From Chloroflexota bacterium (lineage in GTDB: Bacteria > Chloroflexota > Dehalococcoidia > UBA6926 > JACQUM01), in contig JACQUM010000143.1 in NCBI GenBank assembly GCA_016210295.1, positions 1 through 6,089 of the forward strand: DNA of 6,089 nt, in the 5' to 3' direction. Below are positions 1-5,471 of this stretch, piece by piece. The notes under the pieces were generated by a model that saw only the letters and a program-made list of their open reading frames with translations, did not search any database and was not told where the DNA came from. The translations under genes were made by a program, and so were the position numbers. How positions within the stretch are numbered: the first letter of the stretch is position 1; each line of letters begins with the position of its first letter.

Positions 1-1311
1 GAACTCGTAGGTCGAGAGGACCAGAGTGTAGTAGTACCAGGGCTGGCCTCCCCGCCGCTCCTCCTGCTGAGCCAGCCAGTAGCCCAGGGACTGCCAGATG
101 CCGGTCCCCACGCCGATCCAGTTGGTGAAGATGGTGGTGAAGAGCACGACGAACAGACCCCAGAAGAGAAGGGCAGCGATGATCCACACCCTGCGGTTCC
201 ACAGGAGCCCCACGATGGCGCCGACGCCAAAGAGAAAGAGGGTGAAGCCCACCGCCACGTCCAGGCTCTGGAGAGCGACGCCGCCAACGTTCAGTTCGCC
301 TGCGCCGGGCGTGTGCAGGTAGGTGAACTCAGCCACGTCGGGGCCGGAGAGGCTCTCGACGATGCCAGCCTTTTCCGACAGTGGTACACCTAGAGCGACG
401 TACTGCCCGTCGGGGCAAGGGGGGATGTACTCGCGGGTGCGACAGGGATTGTCGTTAACTAGCGTGAGGCCGAGGGGGCCCTGAAAGAGACCGAGGCCCG
501 CCGCCCCGAGGGGCAGCGCCAGGGTGGCCACGAGAAGGAGCAAAGAGGCGGCTGGGCCGATTCGCGATAGCGAGGTTCGCCGCCTCACTAGACCCCAAAG
601 GTCGGGGAGAGCCAGGATCGCCAGAAAGCTCCCGAAGGTGAGCAGGTGGATGTAGGTGATCTCTTTGGTGGCAAAGCTGAGGGCCAGGACGGTGACGGAG
701 GCGTACAGATAGCGGTGCCGTCGCGTGTCCAGGTAACGAAAGATGGCCCAGACCAGGAGCAGGCTCCAGAGGACGACGTCCGCGTCGTTGCGAAAGAACC
801 GGCTGAAATAGAGCATGGCCGGCGAGACGGCAAGGAGAGCCGCGGTCGCAAGGGCTCCCAACCGGCCGAGGTAGGGCCGCAGGAGGAGAGGCGCCGCCAC
901 CGCCGCCGTCCCCAGGATGGCCGGGAGGAGCCGCGCGGTGGTGTCGGAGTCGCCAAAAATCTTGAACAGGCCCGCCGTGGCGATGAACTGGAAGGGCCCG
1001 TGCATGAGCGGGTCGTGGCGAAAGATGCCGTGGGCGGCCAGAAGCCAGGTGTAGTAGGCGTGGATGCCCTCGTCGTGGTGGAAGGCGCGGGAGCCCAGGT
1101 CCCAGAAGCGGAGGACGGCTGCGCCGAGGACGACCAGGGCGAAGGCGATACCCCAGGGCGTGGGGCGGCGCAGAGCCTTCGCCGCCTTTTGGAGACCTTG
1201 GGCAGCCGCGATCAGGAGACCGGCGCCCACCTCCACCGCCGTCCGCCCTTCCGAGCGCGGCCTCACGATCTGGACCCCAGACCCGGAGTCCCGCGTGTCC
1301 TTTGCCCCCAC
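1..1311 (-). CDS. TIGR03663 / Agl23-like membrane protein, GT-C glycosyltransferase-like (C-terminus beyond window)
   Basis: This frame is open from a GTG at 1311 to the window edge, giving 437 residues with the C-terminus missing. Several points match TIGR03663 ('flippase activity-associated protein Agl23'): the DE dipeptide in HHDEGIHAYY (D80-E81) just after the first membrane helix (about 53-70), the HGP tripeptide (104-106), the arginine-rich FSRFFRNDA segment (169-177), and QPWYYY near the visible end (423-428). The N-terminal part resembles PMT/ArnT-type GT-C glycosyltransferases, where an acidic pair in the first outer loop is catalytic, so a polyprenyl-linked sugar transferase in the cytoplasmic membrane is inferred. 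Further hydrophobic helices lie at about 126-145, 150-168, 178-192, 200-213, 219-236, 255-277, 350-369 and 374-395. A polar loop at about 278-345 holds C290 and C299, a possible disulfide. GTG 1311 is chosen because it is the first start codon after the in-frame stop at 1360-1362 and has AGGAGG 5 nt upstream. A GTG at 1266 is a weaker alternative. It lies 1 nt after the DUF2298 gene. Family assignment is fairly sure; the reaction is not. Confidence 0.88.
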   Translation of the reverse strand, partial: MGAKDTRDSGSGVQIVRPRSEGRTAVEVGAGLLIAAAQGLQKAAKALRRPTPWGIAFALVVLGAAVLRFWDLGSRAFHHDEGIHAYYTWLLAAHGIFRHDPLMHGPFQFIATAGLFKIFGDSDTTARLLPAILGTAAVAAPLLLRPYLGRLGALATAALLAVSPAMLYFSRFFRNDADVVLWSLLLVWAIFRYLDTRRHRYLYASVTVLALSFATKEITYIHLLTFGSFLAILALPDLWGLVRRRTSLSRIGPAASLLLLVATLALPLGAAGLGLFQGPLGLTLVNDNPCRTREYIPPCPDGQYVALGVPLSEKAGIVESLSGPDVAEFTYLHTPGAGELNVGGVALQSLDVAVGFTLFLFGVGAIVGLLWNRRVWIIAALLFWGLFVVLFTTIFTNWIGVGTGIWQSLGYWLAQQEERRGGQPWYYYTLVLSTYEF

Positions 1312-1312
1312 C

Positions 1313-3730
1313 CTACCCTCCTGGCACCCCGAAGATGAACACGTCGCCCGCCATGTGCTCTATGGGCAAGAAGCCCTGGAGCCGCTCGACCACTTGCGGG
1401 CCGTACCTCTCTCGTTCCAAGCGACCGACATAGACATAGTCTACCCCGTACAATCGGAGGAGTTCCACGGCCTGGAGGGGGGGAGCAGAGCGGTAGATGG
1501 CCTCGACGGCCTCCGGTCTTCCCTCTTGCGGTGCGCCGGAGCCCCGCCACTGGTCCTCGTGCCCAGACCAGCCAAGGAGGGTTGGAATGCCCGTGATGGC
1601 CGAGACGCGGCCATAATCGCTGTAGTCGTCGCCCTTGGCCTCCAGGAGCACGGAGCCCGGCGGGGCTTTGTCCCGCAGCCACTCGGTGGCCTCGATCTCC
1701 GCCGGGAAGGTCCGCCGGAGCGAGGCGAGCCCGTCCAGGGCTGCGCTCGACGAAGGAGACGCGGCCACACGGGTTCCCAGGGCCAGGGGACCGTACGGGA
1801 GGGCGATGGTCGCAAAGAGGAGCGCCACGGCCAGCCATCCCCCACCGGCCCAGCGCCGTAGCCTCTTTCGGGGATCGCGCGGCCACGGCCCGGTGGCCAG
1901 CCAGGCGATACCAATGGCCGCGGCCACGGCCAGGAGCAGCCAGGCTTGGTAGTGGAGCTTGAAGGCGGTGTTCATGCGCGTCCCGAAGAGGTCCGCTACG
2001 TAAAAGAGCTCCGGCCCCATCATAAGCAGCGCTGCGAAGACGACGACAAGGCCCAGGAAGGTTCGTCCGGCCCGGTCTGGCGTGGCCGTCTGCGGCGAGA
2101 GGCCGAGGAGGGCGCAGACGGCCACGCCGATGGGAAGGGTGAGGAGTAGGGACCGGTCTGCGAAGCTGCCCAGGGCTTGCCCCACGGCCCTCGTCCCTTC
2201 TGAGGCAGCAGCCTCTCCGAGGAGGTTGCCGAGAGCCAGGAGACCTGGGCCGAGAAGCGCCCAGACGAAAAAAGGAAGAAGGGCCACGGCAAAAGAAAAG
2301 AATAGCCAGGAACGCGGCACGGTGCGCCAGGCACTCTGAGCACTGGCCACGGCAAAGGCAAATACCGCTGCGAGGAGCGGGCCCCACAGGAGAAGATAGT
2401 GGACGGGCCGCGTCCCGGTCTCCACCACCGGCAGGAAGCCTCGGGCTTGGGACGCGAAGTTGAGATAGAAAGGAAGGTACAGGACCACCGCGAGGGAGGA
2501 GACCACCAGCCCGGGAACGGCGATGTCTTGCACAAGACCGAGGAGACGGCCTCCCTCGGCCGCGCGACGCAGGGCTATGGCCGCCACCAGGAAGCTCAGG
2601 AAGGTTGGCAGGTCCCAACTGTTGATGAAGCCCAGGGCGCCAAAGGCGACGGCGAGCAGGGCTGTCTCGCCGGGCTGGCGGAAAGGCCAGCGCCAGTCGG
2701 GGGCGCTGGAGCGCGCCAACCACGCCAGCCCCAGACCCAGGGCAACCAGGTCGAAGGGGATCGCCATGAGGTGGGGGTGGAGGTCTCCCAGGGCGAAGCT
2801 GAAGGCGGGGACCTCGTCGATAGGGTCGGCGTAGGTCCCGTCGACGATGACGCGGCTCGCGTGCCAGTACCAGGAGTCGCCTTGAGGGAGAAGGCTCCCT
2901 CCGAATGGCGCACCGCGCATCTGGGGGATATTGAGCCAGTCCCAGAAGTCGGCGCTGCCCCAGCCCCATGCGCGGACGAGCTCAAGAGTTCCTACGAAGT
3001 TGCCAGCCAGGAGCACGAGAACGGCTGCAACCAGCCCGGCGAATATCTGGAGTCGGAGAAGAGCCGACCGTCCCAGCCGCGTGAAGCCAGAGAGACGGAC
3101 GGCGTTGGCTGCCAGCCCGAAGGCCGCGATGGCCGCCAGCCCGAAGAAGGTGGCCAGGCCCAGATTATAGGCAACAGTGGCGGGGACCAGGGCCAGCCGC
3201 GCCAGGACGCTGACCATGACGTAGCCGAAGTAGTAGTAGCTGATGCTAGAGCCGCTGAGCCAGGGATCGGCGGGAGGGAAAGAGTCGCTGCGGAGGGAGC
3301 TGGCGAGGAAGGCCAGGTCCATGGGTTGCTCGGTGGTGAGGCCCGTGCCGAGCACGGTGGTGAGATGGACGTCGGGGGCCAGGGCCCGAAAGGCCACGAA
3401 CAGAAGGAAAGCTCCCGTAAAAACCGCCTCCTCCGCAATGAGGAGACCGCGTTCGTATCGAAGGAGCAGGAGGAGCTCTTCTCGCTGGACCCAGAGGCTG
3501 GCTGCACAGGCGATGGCGAGGAGGAGCAAGACGGCGAGGAGGGTCGAAGCGGCGCTGGGGACTAGTCCGGTGATAACGGCGGCCCAGAAGCCGAAGGAGA
3601 CGAGGAGGAGCCCTATCGGCTTGGCAAAGGCGTAGCCTCGGTCTGGAAGGCGAATGACGGGGAGGAGGAGTGGAAAGACGAGGAGGCCGAGAAGCTGGAG
3701 GGCTCCCCACCAGAGGAGGAGGTTCGGCAC
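1313..3730 (-). CDS. DUF2298 (Chlor_Arch_YYY, TIGR03662-type) polytopic membrane protein
   Basis: This 805-residue protein is very hydrophobic, with roughly 14-16 membrane segments by eye starting at residue 4. Family hallmarks are SYYYFGY (YYYxG at 165-169), the block EVPAFSFALGDLHPH (306-320), ELFYVAD (574-580) and RMNTAFKLHYQAW (585-597). Its length fits the single-domain class of the family (about 700-900 residues). The C-terminal part after the last helix (about 629-651) is a soluble tail with ATEWLRDKAPPGSVLLEA (681-698), GIPTLLGWSGHEDQWRG (714-730) and YGVDYVYVG (761-769), resembling outer-face tails of GT-C-type membrane proteins. The molecular function is not known to me; an envelope glycosylation role is inferred from fold-like features and from the TIGR03663 neighbour, which starts 1 nt downstream. 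The GTG at 3730 is the only plausible start: an in-frame TGA lies about 45 nt upstream with no start codon between, and AAGGA lies 6 nt before the GTG. It follows the NUDIX gene after 113 nt. Confidence 0.92.
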   Translation of the reverse strand: MPNLLLWWGALQLLGLLVFPLLLPVIRLPDRGYAFAKPIGLLLVSFGFWAAVITGLVPSAASTLLAVLLLLAIACAASLWVQREELLLLLRYERGLLIAEEAVFTGAFLLFVAFRALAPDVHLTTVLGTGLTTEQPMDLAFLASSLRSDSFPPADPWLSGSSISYYYFGYVMVSVLARLALVPATVAYNLGLATFFGLAAIAAFGLAANAVRLSGFTRLGRSALLRLQIFAGLVAAVLVLLAGNFVGTLELVRAWGWGSADFWDWLNIPQMRGAPFGGSLLPQGDSWYWHASRVIVDGTYADPIDEVPAFSFALGDLHPHLMAIPFDLVALGLGLAWLARSSAPDWRWPFRQPGETALLAVAFGALGFINSWDLPTFLSFLVAAIALRRAAEGGRLLGLVQDIAVPGLVVSSLAVVLYLPFYLNFASQARGFLPVVETGTRPVHYLLLWGPLLAAVFAFAVASAQSAWRTVPRSWLFFSFAVALLPFFVWALLGPGLLALGNLLGEAAASEGTRAVGQALGSFADRSLLLTLPIGVAVCALLGLSPQTATPDRAGRTFLGLVVVFAALLMMGPELFYVADLFGTRMNTAFKLHYQAWLLLAVAAAIGIAWLATGPWPRDPRKRLRRWAGGGWLAVALLFATIALPYGPLALGTRVAASPSSSAALDGLASLRRTFPAEIEATEWLRDKAPPGSVLLEAKGDDYSDYGRVSAITGIPTLLGWSGHEDQWRGSGAPQEGRPEAVEAIYRSAPPLQAVELLRLYGVDYVYVGRLERERYGPQVVERLQGFLPIEHMAGDVFIFGVPGG
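1317..1322 (-). promoter_or_regulatory. Shine-Dalgarno site of the Agl23-like gene, inside the end of the DUF2298 gene
   Basis: On the minus strand AGGAGG lies 5 nt before the GTG at 1311. It is part of the last codons (Pro-Gly-Gly) of the upstream DUF2298 gene, whose TAG occupies 1313-1315. A ribosome finishing DUF2298 would therefore sit on the binding site of the next gene, which suggests translational coupling and supports the GTG start, which is otherwise easy to miss. Confidence 0.75.
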
Positions 3731-3734
3731 GGAT

Positions 3735-3754
3735 CTTCCTTGCTCTCTAGCAAG
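3735..3754 (-). promoter_or_regulatory. Ribosome binding site of the DUF2298 gene, partly inside a small hairpin
   Basis: AAGGA at 3737-3741 lies 6 nt before the GTG start at 3730. Directly upstream, CTTGCT and AGCAAG (3749-3754 and 3739-3744, minus strand) are perfect inverted repeats around a 4-nt AGAG loop. The stem includes the first three bases (AAG) of the binding site. This could reduce free initiation, or be chance: a 6-bp stem with three A-T and three G-C pairs is modest. Confidence 0.5.
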
Positions 3755-3828
3755 CGAACCAGGTGGTTGGCATCATTCGCCCGACTTTGTAGAAGGATGA
3801 GCTTGAGTTCGGCAGGTCAGGAAAGATG

Positions 3829-3850
3829 CCCCCCTGCCCACCCCTAGCCC
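3829..3850 (-). other. Four-tract G-rich motif, possible G-quadruplex
   Basis: On the minus (coding) strand four G-tracts of 3, 4, 3 and 6 follow one another with loops of 3, 1 and 2 nt: GGG at 3848-3850, GGGG at 3841-3844, GGG at 3837-3839 and six Gs at 3829-3834. The pattern meets the usual G3+N1-7 rule and spans the NUDIX stop codon (3844-3846), so the transcript could fold it. In GC-rich DNA such runs also occur by chance. Confidence 0.45.
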
Positions 3851-4455
3851 TTCCTTCCCTGGATATCCGGGAGCCCGAAGAGCGCCCACCCGGAACGGAT
3901 GGGCATCGAGAAAGAGCCCTGGACAGGCTGGAAACCTGAACCCGGGGGAAGTGCCAAGGCGCGCTGGACGGCCCACACGGAAAGAGACTGCATCTTCTCC
4001 ATTGTGGCCATCTCTTCGAGGCTGAAATAGCCAGCCCCCATGGTCTCTTCACCAGCGATGGTCGGCTCCCCGGAGAGGGGTTCTAGGCGGAAGACGACGT
4101 AGATATTGGTGCTGGTTCCGCCGAAAGGGCCGGCGACGGCGTGGCGGAAGCCGATGACCTCCTGCACGCGCGCGATTATCCCCGCCTCCTCCCGGACCTC
4201 CCGTTCCACGGCGGGGATGATCTCCTCGTCGCTCTCCACATATCCCCCTGGTATCTGCCAGGAGCCGCGACCGGGGTTGATCCCGCGCTGGATGAGCAGG
4301 GCCTTGCCGTCTCGGAGGACGACGGCCCCGCAGCCGATGGAGAAGTCTCCGAAGTGGAAATAGCCGCAGCCGGTCGCCGGGCAGGCGGGACGCTCCCGGC
4401 CTCCTTCCAATTTCATCTCCAACGGCGTGCCGCACCGTGGGCAGTATTTCATCAT
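3844..4455 (-). CDS. NUDIX hydrolase with N-terminal zinc ribbon
   Basis: This 203-residue soluble protein should hydrolyse a nucleoside diphosphate linked to another group (X), with Mg2+; the substrate cannot be read from the sequence. An N-terminal zinc ribbon has four cysteines, CPRC (C5, C8) and C25/C30, followed by an aromatic linker (YFHFGDF). This resembles NudC-like and other zinc-ribbon NUDIX proteins. The NUDIX box is complete at residues 71-93 (G-x5-E-x7-REVREEAGI): E86, E89 and E90 are the expected metal ligands, and it is preceded by WQIPGG. The catalytic domain ends near residue 165. The last ~38 residues (PPGSGF to IQGRKG) form a proline/glycine-rich tail with no recognised domain. 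ATG 4455 is favoured by AGGAGGT 7 nt upstream; the following codon is also ATG (4452). Its own promoter lies 86 nt or less after ftsY. It is probably the first gene of a transcript that may continue into the membrane-protein genes. NADH pyrophosphatase (nudC) identity is not claimed: the protein is shorter than E. coli NudC, and the SQPWPFPxS motif is not visible. Confidence 0.93.
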   Translation of the reverse strand: MMKYCPRCGTPLEMKLEGGRERPACPATGCGYFHFGDFSIGCGAVVLRDGKALLIQRGINPGRGSWQIPGGYVESDEEIIPAVEREVREEAGIIARVQEVIGFRHAVAGPFGGTSTNIYVVFRLEPLSGEPTIAGEETMGAGYFSLEEMATMEKMQSLSVWAVQRALALPPGSGFQPVQGSFSMPIRSGWALFGLPDIQGRKG

Positions 4456-4462
4456 CCGAGAG

Positions 4463-4469
4463 ACCTCCT
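4463..4469 (-). promoter_or_regulatory. Strong Shine-Dalgarno site of the NUDIX gene
   Basis: AGGAGGT on the minus strand is a near-perfect complement to the 16S rRNA 3' end, 7 nt before ATG 4455 and 10 nt before ATG 4452. Both are workable, with the first closer to the usual spacing. A second purine-rich stretch (GAGGAGGG, around 4479-4486) lies too far upstream to serve either start. Confidence 0.75.
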
Positions 4470-4492
4470 GTGGCAGGCGCCCTCCTCGACCG

Positions 4493-4520
4493 ATTATACC
4501 AAGGAGAGGACCCCCTTGAA
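4493..4520 (-). promoter_or_regulatory. Sigma-70-type extended -10 promoter for the NUDIX gene
   Basis: On the minus strand TGGTATAAT (4493-4501) is a consensus TATAAT with an upstream TGn extension. The best -35 candidate is TTCAAG (4515-4520), 16 nt upstream, matching TTGACA at only three positions; a weak -35 is common with extended -10 promoters. Initiation would fall near 4486, giving a leader of about 30 nt that includes the strong ribosome binding site. It lies in the ftsY-NUDIX gap, where a promoter is expected, and AT-rich hexamers are rare in this GC-rich sequence. No clear intrinsic terminator (stem plus T-run) is visible between the ftsY stop and this site, so read-through from rnc-ftsY may also supply the downstream genes. 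Confidence 0.65.
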
Positions 4521-4541
4521 CGAATCCCCCTTCGAGTCGCT

Positions 4542-5468
4542 CTACTCAGGGGTTAGGAGAGCGTCCACGAACTCCCGGGCGTCGAAGGGGACCAGGTCGT
4601 CGGCCTCTTCCCCAATCCCGATATAGGCGATGGGGATGCGGAGCTCCCGAGCGATGGCGAAGACGATCCCCCCTTTGGCCGTTCCGTCCAGCTTGGCCAG
4701 GACAAGATGGGTGACCGGGGAGGCTCGCGTGAACTCCCGTGCCTGGAGGAGCCCATTTTGCCCCGTCGTCGCGTCCAAGACCAAAAGCGTGTGGACGGAG
4801 GTGGGGGGCACAGCGCGGTCGATGATCCGGCGGACCTTCTTGAGTTCTTCCATGAGGTTGCTCTTGGTGTGGAGACGGCCAGCGGTGTCAATGATGACCG
4901 CCTCTACGCCGCGTCGCTGAGCGGCTCGGAGGGCATCGAAGGTGACCGCTCCCGGATCGGCTCCAGCCTGGGGCGTTATGACCTCGATGCCTAGTCGCTC
5001 CCCCCAGGCGGCCAGTTGCTCGATGCCTGCGGCGCGAAAAGTGTCAGCGGCGGCGAGGAGGACGCTGTGGCCTCTCCCCTGGAACCAGCGGGCCAGCTTG
5101 GCAATGGTCGTCGTCTTGCCGCTCCCGTTGACGCCGACCACCAAGAGGACCTGGGGGAAGTTGGGAGGCCGCCCGGCGCTCTCGAGGGGGAGTGACGCGG
5201 CGCCGGAGGCGCCGAGCAGCGCGACCATCTCCTCCTTGAGGAGCTGACGCACCTGGGCCGCCTTCCCGACTCCCTGCCGACGCGTGGCCTCTTTTACGCG
5301 CCGGAGGAGGCCTTCCGTGACGTCGAGTCCGACGTCGGCACCGAGGAGAGATGCCTCTAGTTCGCCCCACAGGCTGTCGTCGAAGTCAGGCCGGGCGAAG
5401 GCGTTGGCAAGCTTGCGAAACCAGGTCTCCCTGGTCTTGCGCAGGCCTCCTTCCGTCTTGGTCTTCAT
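4542..5468 (-). CDS. ftsY: Signal recognition particle receptor FtsY
   Basis: FtsY is the membrane-associated SRP-family GTPase that docks Ffh-ribosome-nascent chain complexes to the Sec translocon. The 308-residue protein has an N domain helical bundle (about 10-95) and a complete G domain. Visible motifs are G1 GVNGSGKTT (112-120), DTFRAAG (142-148), G3 DTAGR (194-198), the FtsY-type DATTGQNG (232-239), G4 AKLDGTAKGG (258-267, Lys-Leu-Asp for guanine recognition) and GIGEEADDL (284-292). It ends with FDAREFVDALL, the usual FtsY C-terminus. DATTGQNG and the lack of an M domain separate it from Ffh. It lacks the long acidic A domain of E. coli FtsY; a short basic N-terminus (KTK, RKTR) could aid membrane contact, as in many non-enteric FtsY proteins. 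ATG 5468 has AAGGAG 6 nt upstream. It starts 3 nt after rnc, with its ribosome binding site inside rnc, so the two are almost surely one operon. Confidence 0.97.
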   Translation of the reverse strand: MKTKTEGGLRKTRETWFRKLANAFARPDFDDSLWGELEASLLGADVGLDVTEGLLRRVKEATRRQGVGKAAQVRQLLKEEMVALLGASGAASLPLESAGRPPNFPQVLLVVGVNGSGKTTTIAKLARWFQGRGHSVLLAAADTFRAAGIEQLAAWGERLGIEVITPQAGADPGAVTFDALRAAQRRGVEAVIIDTAGRLHTKSNLMEELKKVRRIIDRAVPPTSVHTLLVLDATTGQNGLLQAREFTRASPVTHLVLAKLDGTAKGGIVFAIARELRIPIAYIGIGEEADDLVPFDAREFVDALLTPE

Positions 5469-5471
5469 GAA

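Noticed and set aside
588..1338. Open frames of 122 and 230 codons over the right part of the Agl23-like gene
   Set aside because: Both are Arg/Gly/Pro/Ser-rich shadows. The continuous minus frame from 1311 to the edge carries the DE, HGP and membrane-helix pattern instead.
1263..2969. 568-codon open frame on the minus strand in a second frame of the DUF2298 gene
   Set aside because: The translation is Arg/Pro/Gly/Ser-rich without domains and crosses the DUF2298-Agl23 junction. This is typical of an off-frame shadow in GC-rich DNA.
2399..3565. 388-codon open frame on the plus strand opposite the DUF2298 gene
   Set aside because: It is exactly antisense to a gene with clear family motifs. 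Its product is low-complexity and rich in Gly, Glu, Gln and Arg with no hydrophobic core, as expected when a GC-rich Leu/Ala-rich membrane gene is read backwards. No good ribosome binding site or homology was recognised.
3755..3828. Possible promoter for the DUF2298 gene (TACAAA at 3786-3791)
   Set aside because: No hexamer resembling TTGACA lies 15-19 nt upstream and there is no TGn extension. One partial -10 match is not enough.
4467..4477. CCTG/CAGG mini-hairpin at the NUDIX ribosome binding site
   Set aside because: Four base pairs with a 3-nt loop would not persist against ribosome binding and is expected by chance.
4502..4541. Possible terminator after ftsY (CGAA...TTCG and AAGGGG...CTCCTT inverted repeats)
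   Set aside because: The stems are only 4-6 bp with a G-T pair, and no T-run follows on the minus strand. They are too weak to call an intrinsic terminator.
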